Assembly (NCBI GenBank): GCA_900539945.1
Contig: UQDV01000015.1
Span: 1 to 54,139 of the forward strand
Reading direction: 5' to 3'
Length of the DNA stretch: 54,139 nt
Source of the DNA: an uncultured Faecalibacterium sp.
GTDB taxonomy: Bacteria > Bacillota > Clostridia > Oscillospirales > Ruminococcaceae
The translations under genes were made by a program, and so were the position numbers. The first letter of the stretch is position 1, and every line of letters begins with the position of its first letter. The notes below the pieces were generated by a model. That model was given only the letters and a program-made list of their open reading frames with translations, was not told where the DNA came from and did not search any database. This document shows positions 31,835 to 40,551 of the stretch, one piece after another.

Positions 31835-33202
31835 ATGGCACAGGCAAAACAGGACATGGGGTCCGGCAGCGTGAAAAAGCTGATGCTGCAGCTGATGATC
31901 CCTGCCGTGGTGGCGCAGGTGGTGAACCTGCTGTACAACATCGTAGACCGCATTTACATCGGGCACATTGAGGGCATCGGCGCAGCTGCGCTCACCGGCG
32001 TGGGACTGTTCACCCCCATCCTCATGCTGCTGAACGCGTTCGCCATGCTGGTGGGCGCGGGTGGTGCACCGCGCACCGCCATTGCACTGGGGCAGGGGGA
32101 CCGGCAGCAGGCCGAAAAGATCATCTCCAACAGCTTTACGGTGCTGATGCTCTTTGCAGTGGTGCTGACCATCGGCTTTTATGCGGGTGCACCCGCGCTG
32201 CTGCGGCTGTTCGGTGCCAGCGACGCCACCCTGCCGTATGCGTTGAGCTACAGCCGCATCTACATTCTCGGCTCGGTGTTCGTGCTGCTGGTGCTGGGCA
32301 TGAATCCCTTCATCACCACCCAAGGCTTTGCCAAGACCAGCATGCTCACCACCGTGATCGGTGCCGTGATCAACATCATTCTGGACCCCATCCTCATCTT
32401 CGGGTTTGGGCTGGGCGTGCAGGGCGCAGCCATTGCTACGGTGCTCAGTCAGGCTGTGGGCGCGGCGTGGATCCTGCAATTCCTCACCGGCAAAAAGACG
32501 ATCCTGCGTCTGCGCAAGGACTATCTGCGCCCGGAAAAGCAGGTCATCCTGCCGGTGCTGGCACTGGGCATCTCCACCTTTGTGATGCTTTCCACCGAGA
32601 GTCTGCTCTCCATCAGCTTCAGCTCCAGTCTGGCCCGCTACGGCGGCGACGTGGCTGTGGGTGCCATGACCGTGATCACCAGCGCCTCCCAGTTGTGCAC
32701 CCTGCCCATTCAGGGCGTGTGCCAGGGCGGCCAACCGGTGATGAGCTTCAACTTCGGGGCCGGCAAAAAGCCCCGCGTAAAGGAGGCCTTCCGCTTTCAG
32801 CTGACCCTGTGCGGCGCATACACCTGCCTGTTCTGGCTGGCCATGATGCTGGTGCCCGGGGCCGTGGCAGGCATCTTCACCTCCGATTCCGCACTCATTT
32901 CCTACACCACCTGGGCCATGCGCATTTACATGGCCGGCATTTTTGCCATGGGCTTCCAGATCGCCTGCCAGCAGAGCTTTATGGCGCTGGGGCAGGCGAA
33001 GGTGAGCCTGCTGCTGGCCTGCCTGCGCAAGATCATCCTGCTGATCCCGCTCATCTTTCTTCTGCCGCATCTCGTGGCAGACCCGGTGTTCGGCGTATTT
33101 CTGGCGGAGCCGGTCAGCGACATTCTGGCGGCCACCATTACTACCATCACCTTCTTTGCCCGGTTCGATAAAATTCTGGATCAGGGTGCGGCGCGGGTGT
33201 AA
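31835..33202 (+). CDS. MATE-family multidrug/cation efflux transporter
   Basis: This 455-residue membrane protein has twelve predicted helices in two homologous halves. Family features are MIPAVVAQVVNLLYNIVDRIYIGHI at the N-terminus, GAGGAPRTAIALGQGDRQQAEKI and PIQGVCQGGQPVMSFNFGA in the second half. MATE proteins export cationic drugs or metabolites using Na+ or H+ gradients. AAAGGAG lies 10 bp before the ATG; a TATAAT at 31784-31789 may be its -10. It is followed by a strong terminator. Confidence 0.94.
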   Translation: MAQAKQDMGSGSVKKLMLQLMIPAVVAQVVNLLYNIVDRIYIGHIEGIGAAALTGVGLFTPILMLLNAFAMLVGAGGAPRTAIALGQGDRQQAEKIISNSFTVLMLFAVVLTIGFYAGAPALLRLFGASDATLPYALSYSRIYILGSVFVLLVLGMNPFITTQGFAKTSMLTTVIGAVINIILDPILIFGFGLGVQGAAIATVLSQAVGAAWILQFLTGKKTILRLRKDYLRPEKQVILPVLALGISTFVMLSTESLLSISFSSSLARYGGDVAVGAMTVITSASQLCTLPIQGVCQGGQPVMSFNFGAGKKPRVKEAFRFQLTLCGAYTCLFWLAMMLVPGAVAGIFTSDSALISYTTWAMRIYMAGIFAMGFQIACQQSFMALGQAKVSLLLACLRKIILLIPLIFLLPHLVADPVFGVFLAEPVSDILAATITTITFFARFDKILDQGAARV

Positions 33203-33214
33203 CCGCTGCTTCCA

Positions 33215-33256
33215 GAGCCTGCAAACGTGCTGCGTGCGTTTGCAGGCTCTTTTGTT
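33215..33256 (+). terminator. Intrinsic terminator after the MATE gene
   Basis: A 13-bp stem GAGCCTGCAAACG / CGTTTGCAGGCTC is followed by TTTTGTTTT. Confidence 0.9.
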
Positions 33257-33463
33257 TTGCCGGGAGATGCTCCCTCCTCCGCTTGCCTGCATTCCGCAGG
33301 GCGGTGCCCCTGCCCGAAACCTTTTGAAACTGCTGTAAAGTCGTTCTTTTTTGTGTACGGGTTTGACAGATTTTCCGTCTACTTCCGGTTTTTGTGCAGT
33401 TTTGCCCTGTCATTCTACCTCAAATTCTCAGCTGTTTTTGTGCTCGTTCCACAAAATTGCATA
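33257..33463. other. Intergenic stretch without recognised features
   Basis: This T-rich sequence lies between the MATE terminator and the C10 tract. I see no ribosome site, RNA gene or strong dyad here. Confidence 0.5.
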
Positions 33464-33473
33464 CCCCCCCCCC
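33464..33473. repeat. Homopolymeric C10 tract upstream of the surface-protein promoter
   Basis: Ten consecutive C lie 20 bp before the -35 hexamer of the LPQTG gene. Such tracts change length by slipped-strand mispairing and could alter promoter output. Confidence 0.9.
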
Positions 33474-33492
33474 GAAAATTCAGCATTTTGTT

Positions 33493-33522
33493 TTGACATT
33501 CTCCACGGCACAGCACTATACT
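33493..33522 (+). promoter_or_regulatory. Promoter of the LPQTG surface protein
   Basis: TTGACA, 18-bp spacer, TATACT. The transcript would have a 5' leader of about 130 nt. Confidence 0.8.
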
Positions 33523-33545
33523 TGTGCCACAAAGAGACGCCGGGC

Positions 33546-33620
33546 ATGAAAATGCACGGCTATGTGTTTTTCTGCCCCGAAGTTCCGGGTTTTGCCGGTT
33601 TTTGGTATCGTTCCCGGTAG
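33546..33620 (+). CDS. Possible 24-residue leader peptide
   Basis: A short open frame (MKMHGYVFFCPEVPGFAGFW and four more residues) lies entirely within the predicted 5' leader of the surface-protein mRNA. It has only a weak ribosome site. It could be a chance frame; its aromatic-rich composition and position make it worth recording. Confidence 0.2.
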   Translation: MKMHGYVFFCPEVPGFAGFWYRSR

Positions 33621-33662
33621 CATTCACGTCTCTGCAAGTTTTTTTGTTTGGAGGGTTTTGTA

Positions 33663-35840
33663 ATGCGAAAAAGCGTGAAACAACAGCTGGCCTTGCGGGT
33701 ACTTTCTACAGCTGCGTTGATGGCAATGGCCTCTTCCATCGCCACGGCGGCCTTTGCGGACACTTACGATTTGAACAAGGGCAGTGTGGACATCCTTGCC
33801 GAGGACGGCAAGCAGTATATCACCCAGTGGGCGGATAAGGATAAGAGCACCTATGTGACGGACGACAAGGGCGAAGAAATCAAAAAACGTCAGGATGATG
33901 ACATCATCCTGACCACCAAAAATAAGACCACCGGCGAGACCGAGACCACCGACGAGACCGAGACCACCGACGAGACCAAGCCCACCTCCAACACCGTCAC
34001 CATTGACGCCAAAGAGGGCAACACCGCCAATGTGACCTTGCAGGATGTGCACATTGAAGTTAATACCACCGATGCCAAGTCCGGTGCAATCGAAATAAAG
34101 GGCGATGGCGACACCAACCTTGAGCTGAACGGCGACAACACCGTTCTGGTTGAAAACGAGTGGAGTGAAGAACACGCCGCCATCGAAAAAGCGGACAAAT
34201 ACGGCAAGGGCACCCTGACCATCAAGGACGATTTGAACGATGACGGCTCTGCCAAAGACAAGGACGAAAACGGAAATGCCGCTGGCGGGGACACCGGCAA
34301 ACTGCTGGCTGGCGGTTCCGGTCGAGACCTTTGTGATACATCCAACATTACCATCACCGGCGGTGAGATTACGGCAATCGGCGGAAACGATGGCGGCTGC
34401 GGTATTGGCGGCGGCGGCAGACCCGGCGGTACCGGCAAGAACATCTGCATTAAGGGCAATGCACATGTTACTGCTGCTGGTGCAGAGGGCGCTGCAATCG
34501 GCGGCGGTGCCAGCGGCGGAAACAGCATCACCATTACGGACCATGCCGTTGTTGATGCTTACGGTGCTTGGGGTTCCGCCATTGGTGATGGCGGTCTGTA
34601 CAGCGGGAATGGCTCTGCTACAACCATTACGATCTCCGGGAATGCCACTGTAAAGGCCGAGACTGTTCAAGGCGGCAGCGCCATCGGTGCCGGTCAGCAC
34701 GGCGATTCCGGGGATCTCACGATCAATATTGAAGAAAATGCCAACGTTACCGCCATCGGTTCCTATGACGCTCCCGCGATTGGAAATCGTTTCGGTGAGG
34801 ACGGTACAACAACCATCAACATTACCGGCGGCACCGTAAATGCGATCAATTCCTTTGGCTCCGATATGTATGCCGACAGGGATGGAACCGGTGACTCCCG
34901 CCCTGCGATCGGTGCCAAGATTTACAAGAACGAATACCATGATGGCGCCACCTGTAATGTTAACATCAACAGCAGCACCGGCGATACCGTTGTCAACGCA
35001 TACATTTATGGAAAAGGCTCCGGCCCTGCGATCGGTTCCACAATTTCTTCTTACAATGATATCACGCACAAATATGAGAATCAGTATGTCCCTGCCGACA
35101 GCGTCAGCTACAATGCAGACGGTTCCTCCAACTTTGGCGAACGCAACTCCGCCATCGTCAATTGCTATAATAATGGTACTGTTGCCAAAGAAAAACTTGA
35201 ACTGCCGGACACAATGGATCCTTTAGCTCCTGGTTATCACAAGTATCGCCACACCATCACCGGCGGCACCCTCACCAAGGTCGTCCACAACCGCACATAC
35301 ATGGAGGAGAACCCCAACATTGACACCAGCAAGCTGAAGGACGAGGACCTGCACGACTGGAAGCTGGTGGGCGAAGTCGTAAAGCCTACTACCGAAAAGG
35401 ACGGCTACGCCGACTACATCTGCTCCATCGACAAGTGCGGGCAGACCAAACATGTGGTGCTGCCCAAGATCGTGCCGGACACGCCCAGCACCCCCGACAC
35501 CCCCAACACGCCCAGCACCCCGGACACGCCCAACAAGCCGGATACCCCCAACAAGCCGGACGTCCCGTCCACCCCGGAGGTGACCCCGGCAGACCCCGCC
35601 GTGACCCCGGACGCCGTGCAGGCTGACACTGCCCCGGCAGATGCCGCTGTGGCCCCTGCGGCTGCCCAGAACGTCGTGCAGGACGCAAAGCCGGAAGCTG
35701 CTGCCACAACTGCCGTTTCTGCCGCCGCCCTGCCCCAGACCGGTGCAAACTGGCTGGCAGTGGTGGGCAGCGCCCTGAGCGGTCTGTTCCTGCTGGCCGC
35801 AGGCTTTGTGCTGGACCGCAAAGGCCGCCGCATGAACTAA
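33663..35840 (+). CDS. LPQTG cell-wall-anchored surface protein with beta-helix-like repeats
   Basis: This is a 725-residue secreted protein. A signal peptide of about 32 residues ends at TAAFA. An acidic Thr/Glu-rich segment with ETTDETETTDET repeats follows. From about residue 130 to 460 come short repeats with ITGG, IGGG and AIGxG turns (for example GGNDGGCGIGGGG), typical of right-handed beta-helix adhesins or carbohydrate-binding repeats. Next are a domain with the WKLVGEVVKPTTEKDGYADYIC pattern, a Pro-rich wall-spanning linker (TPSTPDTPNTP type) and the LPQTG sorting signal. GGAGG lies upstream of the ATG at 33663. The last 120 bp nearly repeat positions 11-131. It probably binds host or dietary glycans; that is inference. 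Confidence 0.9.
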   Translation: MRKSVKQQLALRVLSTAALMAMASSIATAAFADTYDLNKGSVDILAEDGKQYITQWADKDKSTYVTDDKGEEIKKRQDDDIILTTKNKTTGETETTDETETTDETKPTSNTVTIDAKEGNTANVTLQDVHIEVNTTDAKSGAIEIKGDGDTNLELNGDNTVLVENEWSEEHAAIEKADKYGKGTLTIKDDLNDDGSAKDKDENGNAAGGDTGKLLAGGSGRDLCDTSNITITGGEITAIGGNDGGCGIGGGGRPGGTGKNICIKGNAHVTAAGAEGAAIGGGASGGNSITITDHAVVDAYGAWGSAIGDGGLYSGNGSATTITISGNATVKAETVQGGSAIGAGQHGDSGDLTINIEENANVTAIGSYDAPAIGNRFGEDGTTTINITGGTVNAINSFGSDMYADRDGTGDSRPAIGAKIYKNEYHDGATCNVNINSSTGDTVVNAYIYGKGSGPAIGSTISSYNDITHKYENQYVPADSVSYNADGSSNFGERNSAIVNCYNNGTVAKEKLELPDTMDPLAPGYHKYRHTITGGTLTKVVHNRTYMEENPNIDTSKLKDEDLHDWKLVGEVVKPTTEKDGYADYICSIDKCGQTKHVVLPKIVPDTPSTPDTPNTPSTPDTPNKPDTPNKPDVPSTPEVTPADPAVTPDAVQADTAPADAAVAPAAAQNVVQDAKPEAAATTAVSAAALPQTGANWLAVVGSALSGLFLLAAGFVLDRKGRRMN

Positions 35841-35901
35841 AGCCACCCCCGCCTACCGTGCGGTTCCGCAAGCAGCACGGCAGTTCGATACCCTTTCATA
35901 A

Positions 35902-35946
35902 CAGAACCCCCTCGGGCCCGATGACCCAAGGGGGTTCTGCTTTTTT
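35902..35946. terminator. Bidirectional intrinsic terminator
   Basis: CAGAACCCCC pairs with GGGGGTTCTG, followed by CTTTTTT, between the surface-protein gene and the end of the arg operon. Confidence 0.85.
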
Positions 35947-35953
35947 CAGGGTT

Positions 35954-36868
35954 TTACTTGCCCGCCAGCAGAATGGCCAGCACGGCTTTCTGCACATGCA
36001 GGCGGTTCTCGGCTTCGTCGAAGATCTCGTCGGCGTGCTGCTCGAACACGGCGGTGGAGATCTCCTCGCCCCGGTGGGCGGGCAGGCAGTGCAGCACCAT
36101 GGCGTCGGGCTTGGCGGCTTCCAGCAGCTTGCCGGTGAGCTGGAAGCCCACAAAATCCCGCAGGCGCTGCTCGCTCTCGGCGGTGCCGGGGGCGGCAGTG
36201 TTCCACACGGCGGTGGCCACCACATCCGCGTCCCGCACGCCCTCGACGGGGTCGGAGGTGAAGTGGAACTGACTGCCGTACTTGTGGGCAAGCATCAGTA
36301 CGTCGGCGGCGGGGCGGTAAGCCTCCGGGCAGACGCAGGTGACCTGCATCCCGGCCAGCAGGCCGCCCACGATGAGGCTGTTGGCCATGCTGCCGCCGTC
36401 GCCCACAAAGCAGAGCTTCCGCCCGGCCAGGGTGCCCCGGCGCTCCCGGATGGTCATCAGGTCGGCCAGCACCTGGCAGGGATGCGCGTAGTCGGTCAGG
36501 CCGTTGATCACCGGCACACCGGCCTGCTCGGCAAATTCTTCCAGATCCCGCTGGCGGTAGGTGCGCCAGACCACGCAGTCGTAGTAGCGGCCCAGCACGC
36601 GGGCGGTGTCCTTGAGGGGCTCGCCCCGGCCGGCCTGCAGCTCGGACGTGTTCATGTAATTGCCCAGGCCGCCCAGCTGGTACACACCCACCTCAAAGCT
36701 GGTGCGGGTGCGGGTGGACGCCTTGGAGAACAGCATGGCCACCGTTTTACCGGCCAGCAGGGGGGCGGTGCCGCCCAGTTTCTGCTGTGCCTTGAGCTGG
36801 TCGGCCACATCCAGGATGTGGGTCAGCTCGCCGGGGGTCAGATCGCTCATTTTCAGCAGATTTTTCAT
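35954..36868 (-). CDS. argF: Ornithine carbamoyltransferase
   Basis: This 304-residue enzyme forms citrulline from ornithine and carbamoyl phosphate. The carbamoyl-phosphate motif STRTRTSFEVG, DYAHPCQVLADLMT and the ornithine-site HCLPAHRGEEI are all present. It is the last gene of the argGHCJBDF operon. The start ATG overlaps the argD stop (ATGA), with AAGGAG upstream inside argD. Much longer readings of this frame run into argD and are not real. Confidence 0.96.
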   Translation of the reverse strand: MKNLLKMSDLTPGELTHILDVADQLKAQQKLGGTAPLLAGKTVAMLFSKASTRTRTSFEVGVYQLGGLGNYMNTSELQAGRGEPLKDTARVLGRYYDCVVWRTYRQRDLEEFAEQAGVPVINGLTDYAHPCQVLADLMTIRERRGTLAGRKLCFVGDGGSMANSLIVGGLLAGMQVTCVCPEAYRPAADVLMLAHKYGSQFHFTSDPVEGVRDADVVATAVWNTAAPGTAESEQRLRDFVGFQLTGKLLEAAKPDAMVLHCLPAHRGEEISTAVFEQHADEIFDEAENRLHVQKAVLAILLAGK

Positions 36869-38067
36869 GCCTGCTCCTTCGGAGCCGTCGGCTCCATTGC
36901 ACCCAGCACCTCGGCCAGGACCTCCAGTGCCATGTCCACATCGTGGGCGGTGAGGGTGAGCGGGGGCAGCAGGCGCAGGCGGGTCTTGGCGGTAAGCACC
37001 AGCAGGCCCTTTTCGCGGCAGGCGGCCAGCACATCGGCGGCGGTCACATCGTAGAACTCGATGCCCACCATCAGGCCGATGCCGGAAATGCTCTTGACAT
37101 GGGGCAGCTTGGCGATGCCGGCACGCAGCTGCACGGCGCGGTCGTTGACATTGGCCAGGAAGCTGGTGTCCATGCGGTCCACCACCACGTTGGCACCGGC
37201 GCAGACCACCGGGTTGCCGCCGAAGGTAGAGCCGTGGGTGCCGGGGCCCATGCCGCCGGCCACTTTTTCGCTCAGCAGCACGGCGCCGATGGGCAAACCG
37301 CCGCCCAGGCCCTTGGCCAGGGTAACGATATCCGGCTTGAGGTTGTAGTGCTCGCAGCACAGGAAGGTGCCGGTGCGGCCCACGCCGGTCTGCACCTCGT
37401 CCACGATGAGCACCAGATCTTTTTCATCGCAGAGCTTGCGCACAGCCTGCACATAGTCGGGGTCCAGCGCCATGACGCCGCCCTCGCCCTGGATGAGTTC
37501 CAGCATGACGGCGCAGGTGTTGCGGTCCACCAGCTCCTGCAGCGCCTCGATATCCCCCGCCGGGGCGTACAGGAACCCCTCATTGAAGGGGCCGAAATAG
37601 TTGTGGAACACCTCCTGACCGGTGGCGGTCAGGGTGGCGATGGTGCGGCCATGGAAGCTGTTGACCAGCGTGATGACCGTGGTGCGGTCCTTGCCGTAGT
37701 GGTCCACGCTGTACTTGCGGGCGGCCTTGATGGCACCCTCGTTGGCCTCGGCACCGGAGTTGCCGAAGAACACTCGGCTCATACCGGTGCGCTTGCACAG
37801 CTTTTTGGCCAGCTTGCCGCAGGGGGCAGTATAGTACAGGTTGGAGGTGTGCTGCAGCTTGTGGGCCTGGTCGGACACGGCCTCGGCCCAGGCCAGGTCA
37901 CAGTAGCCCAGGCTGTTGACGCCGATGCCGCTGGTGAAGTCCAGATACTTCTGGCCCTCGGGGCCCTCGGCATACAGGCCGTGGCCTTTTTCCAGCACCA
38001 CGGGGTTGCGGTTATAGGTGTTCAGGACATACTCGTTGTCCCGCTTGATGACTTTTTCAGAATCCAT
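36865..38067 (-). CDS. argD: Acetylornithine aminotransferase
   Basis: This 400-residue fold-type I PLP enzyme converts N-acetylglutamate semialdehyde and glutamate to N-acetylornithine. It has FGNSGAEANEGAIKAARKY, IVDEVQTGVGRTG and the PLP lysine in TLAKGLGGGLPIGA. AGGAGG-like sequence lies upstream. A repeat-family hairpin sits in the gap before it, and it overlaps argF by 4 bp. Confidence 0.96.
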   Translation of the reverse strand: MDSEKVIKRDNEYVLNTYNRNPVVLEKGHGLYAEGPEGQKYLDFTSGIGVNSLGYCDLAWAEAVSDQAHKLQHTSNLYYTAPCGKLAKKLCKRTGMSRVFFGNSGAEANEGAIKAARKYSVDHYGKDRTTVITLVNSFHGRTIATLTATGQEVFHNYFGPFNEGFLYAPAGDIEALQELVDRNTCAVMLELIQGEGGVMALDPDYVQAVRKLCDEKDLVLIVDEVQTGVGRTGTFLCCEHYNLKPDIVTLAKGLGGGLPIGAVLLSEKVAGGMGPGTHGSTFGGNPVVCAGANVVVDRMDTSFLANVNDRAVQLRAGIAKLPHVKSISGIGLMVGIEFYDVTAADVLAACREKGLLVLTAKTRLRLLPPLTLTAHDVDMALEVLAEVLGAMEPTAPKEQA

Positions 38068-38093
38068 GTTGGTGTACCTCCTGTCGGGTGGAG

Positions 38094-38123
38094 TCAGGCT
38101 TCCCCCTTGGGGGAAGGCTTTTC
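38094..38123 (-). repeat. Short repeat-family hairpin in the argB-argD gap
   Basis: AGGCTTCCCCC and GGGGGAAGGCT form a stem with a tiny loop. The same sequence recurs at 51.27 kb and, nearly, at 16.9 kb. On the transcribed strand no T-run follows, so it should not terminate fully. Confidence 0.8.
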
Positions 38124-38163
38124 ATGCTCTTATTATAAGTCCATCTCCGGTTTTCCGCAATGC

Positions 38164-39018
38164 TTATTCCCGGTGGCTGCGGCGGTAGAAGCGGGTGCCG
38201 GAGCCCCGGTCGGAGAACAGCTCCAGCAGGATGGAATGGGGCACGCGGCCGTCGATGATGACCGCCTCGTGCACGCCCTGATAGATGGCATCGGCCATGC
38301 CGCCGATCTTGGGGATCATGCCGCCTGCGATGATCCCGGCGGACTTGTAGCCCTCGATCTCGGACACTTCCACCTCGGGGATGAGGGTGCTCTCGTCGTC
38401 CTTGTCCCGCAGCAGGCCCGCAATATCGGTCATGGACACCAGCTTTTCGGCCTTGAGGGCAATGGCGATCTGGGCCGCTGCGGTATCGGCATTGACGTTG
38501 TAGGCCTGGCCCAGGTCATCCATGCCGACGGTTGCGATCACCGGGATGAAGCCGCCGTCCAGCAGGCTGGCGATCAGGGTGGCATCCACATGGACGATCT
38601 CGCCCACATGGCCCAGCTGGGGGTCCAGCTCGGTGCAGCGCAGCATCTGGCCGTCCATGCCGCACAGGCCCACGCCGCGGCCCCGCAGCTTTGCCACCAG
38701 ATCCTTATTCACCTTACCGGCCAGCACCTGCTGCACGATCTCCATGGTGGCGTCATCCGTGACGCGCAGACCGTTGGCGAAATGGCTCTCCACGCCCACC
38801 TTCTTGAGCATCTCATTGATGGCCGGGCCGCCGCCGTGCACCAGCACCACCCGCACGCCCAGCAGGGTGAGGGTGACCAGATCGTTCATGACGGCGTTCT
38901 TGAGTTCTTCGTTGATCATGGCATTGCCGCCGTACTTCACCACCATGGTCTTTCCGTGATATTTCTGGATGTAAGGGGTGGCCTCGGAAAACAACCGGGC
39001 CATTTGTTCGTTTTTCAT
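38164..39018 (-). CDS. argB: Acetylglutamate kinase
   Basis: This 284-residue amino-acid-kinase-fold enzyme phosphorylates N-acetylglutamate. Motifs are VVKYGGNAM (ATP phosphate Lys), VLVHGGGPAIN, NGLRVTD and IIAGGMIPK. It lacks a long N-terminal helix often linked to arginine-sensitive hexamers, though the MKNEQMARLFSEATPYIQKY start may serve this role. The gap upstream to argJ holds a 133-bp repeat element. Confidence 0.96.
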   Translation of the reverse strand: MKNEQMARLFSEATPYIQKYHGKTMVVKYGGNAMINEELKNAVMNDLVTLTLLGVRVVLVHGGGPAINEMLKKVGVESHFANGLRVTDDATMEIVQQVLAGKVNKDLVAKLRGRGVGLCGMDGQMLRCTELDPQLGHVGEIVHVDATLIASLLDGGFIPVIATVGMDDLGQAYNVNADTAAAQIAIALKAEKLVSMTDIAGLLRDKDDESTLIPEVEVSEIEGYKSAGIIAGGMIPKIGGMADAIYQGVHEAVIIDGRVPHSILLELFSDRGSGTRFYRRSHRE

Positions 39019-39034
39019 AAGTCGATTTCCTCTT

Positions 39035-39167
39035 GACCCTCTCAGTCAACACCTTTGGTGTTGCCAGCTCCCCCGAAAGGGGGAGCTTTTGTGCGGAGGG
39101 GAACCTTTATCGTTTTATCCAAAGCTCTCCCTCTCGGGAGAGCTGGCGCACAGCGCCTGAGAGGGTC
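39035..39167. repeat. 133-bp inverted-repeat element (argJ-argB gap)
   Basis: Terminal 10-bp inverted repeats GACCCTCTCA and TGAGAGGGTC enclose two internal hairpins (AGCTCCCCC/GGGGGAGCT and AGCTCTCCC/GGGAGAGCT). This non-coding, MITE-like or REP-like layout matches the element at 50.4 kb. It ends 1 bp before the argJ stop codon. Confidence 0.88.
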
Positions 39168-39168
39168 A

Positions 39169-40398
39169 TCAGGTTCTGTAATCGCCGTTGATCTTGACGT
39201 AATCGTAGGTCAGGTCGCAGCCCCAGGCCTTGGCGCTGGCGTCGCCGGTGCCCATATCCACCCTGACCAGCACGTCGTGCTCGGCCAGCACCTTGGCGGC
39301 CTCGTCCTCGCTGTAGGGGTGGTAGGCGGCATTCTCGCACACATACACCTCACCGGCGGCGCTGGACAGCCAGACACACACCTTGTCGATGGAGAAATCG
39401 CCGGGGGTGTAGCCGATGGCACACAGGATGCGGCCCCAGTTGGCGTCGCGGCCAAAGACCGCAGCCTTGAACAGGTTGGAGCACACCACACTGCGGCTCA
39501 CCGCACGGGCAGTTTTCAGGTCGGGGGCGTGGGTCACCTCGCAGGTGATGAGGTGGGTAGCGCCCTCACCGTCACCTGCGTGCTCGGCGCACATGTGCTC
39601 GGCAATGGCGGTCAGGGCCGCCACAAAGGCATGGTAATCCTCGTTTTCCTTGCAGATCTCCGGATTCCCGGCCAGGCCGGAAGCCATGATGATGAGGGTA
39701 TCATTCGTGGAGGTGTCCAGATCCACGCTCATCTGGTTGTAGGTGCCGGGCACCACGGTCTTGAGGGCCTTTTCCAGCAGGACAGGGGACACCGCCGCGT
39801 CGGTGGTGTAGAAGGCCAGCATGGTGGCCATGTTGGGGGCGATCATGCCGCTGCCCTTGCCGATGGCACCCACGGTGCACATCTTGCCGCCCAGCTCGAA
39901 CTGGATGGCGTACTCCTTTTTATGGGTATCGGTGGTCATGATGGCGGTAGCGGCATCGGTGCTGCCCTGCTCGGTGGCGGCCAGCTTGGCGGCGGCGGCA
40001 GGGATGCCCCGGGCAAACGGGTCGATGACCATGGGCTGGCCTATGACACCGGTGGAAGCGGGCAGAACGTCCATGGCGTCGATGTCTAGCGCCTTGCCCA
40101 CCAGCTCACAGCATTCCTCGGCCAGCGCCACGCCGTTGGCGGCGCAGGTGTTGGCGTTGCCGCTGTTCACCACGATGGCCTGGGCATAGCCGTCGGCCAG
40201 ATGGGCGCGGTCCACCTTGATGGGTGCGCCGCACACCTTATTGGTGGTGTACACACCGGCGGCGGCACAGCGCACATCGGCCTTGATGAGTGCCAGGTCG
40301 TATTTTTCGGTATGATTTGCACGGATGCCGCAATGCACGCCAGCCGCTGCAAAACCCTTGGGCGCACAGATGCCGCCCGTAACTTCTTTATACTGCAT
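39169..40398 (-). CDS. argJ: Glutamate N-acetyltransferase / amino-acid N-acetyltransferase
   Basis: This 409-residue enzyme recycles the acetyl group from N-acetylornithine to glutamate, completing the cyclic arginine pathway. The self-cleavage site is in KGSGMIAPNMATML, where Thr becomes the nucleophile of the beta chain. GVYTTNKVCGAPI and FGRDANWGRI are family blocks. The start at 40398 has AAGGAG 8 bp upstream. With no argA or argE here, a bifunctional ArgJ is likely. Confidence 0.96.
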   Translation of the reverse strand: MQYKEVTGGICAPKGFAAAGVHCGIRANHTEKYDLALIKADVRCAAAGVYTTNKVCGAPIKVDRAHLADGYAQAIVVNSGNANTCAANGVALAEECCELVGKALDIDAMDVLPASTGVIGQPMVIDPFARGIPAAAAKLAATEQGSTDAATAIMTTDTHKKEYAIQFELGGKMCTVGAIGKGSGMIAPNMATMLAFYTTDAAVSPVLLEKALKTVVPGTYNQMSVDLDTSTNDTLIIMASGLAGNPEICKENEDYHAFVAALTAIAEHMCAEHAGDGEGATHLITCEVTHAPDLKTARAVSRSVVCSNLFKAAVFGRDANWGRILCAIGYTPGDFSIDKVCVWLSSAAGEVYVCENAAYHPYSEDEAAKVLAEHDVLVRVDMGTGDASAKAWGCDLTYDYVKINGDYRT

Positions 40399-40421
40399 AA
40401 AGATTCTCCTTTCCCACAAAC

Positions 40422-40548
40422 ACTCCCTCAGTCACAGCATTCGCCGTGCCAGCTCCCTCATGGAGGGAGCCTTTGCGTAACCATCAGCTGCAAAAGCCTC
40501 CCTCTTTGAGGGAGGTGGATGCGAACACCGTGAGCAGACGAAGGGAGT
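40422..40548. repeat. 127-bp inverted-repeat element (argC-argJ gap)
   Basis: ACTCCCT and AGGGAGT ends enclose CTCCCTCatGGAGGGAG and CCTCCCTctttgAGGGAGG hairpins. It is a diverged member of the same family as the elements at 39.0 and 50.4 kb. Confidence 0.82.
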
Positions 40549-40551
40549 TTT

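Noticed and set aside
35954..37360. A 468-residue reading of the argF frame
   Set aside because: The extra N-terminal part is out-of-frame argD; the argF start at 36868 has a ribosome site and an ATGA overlap.
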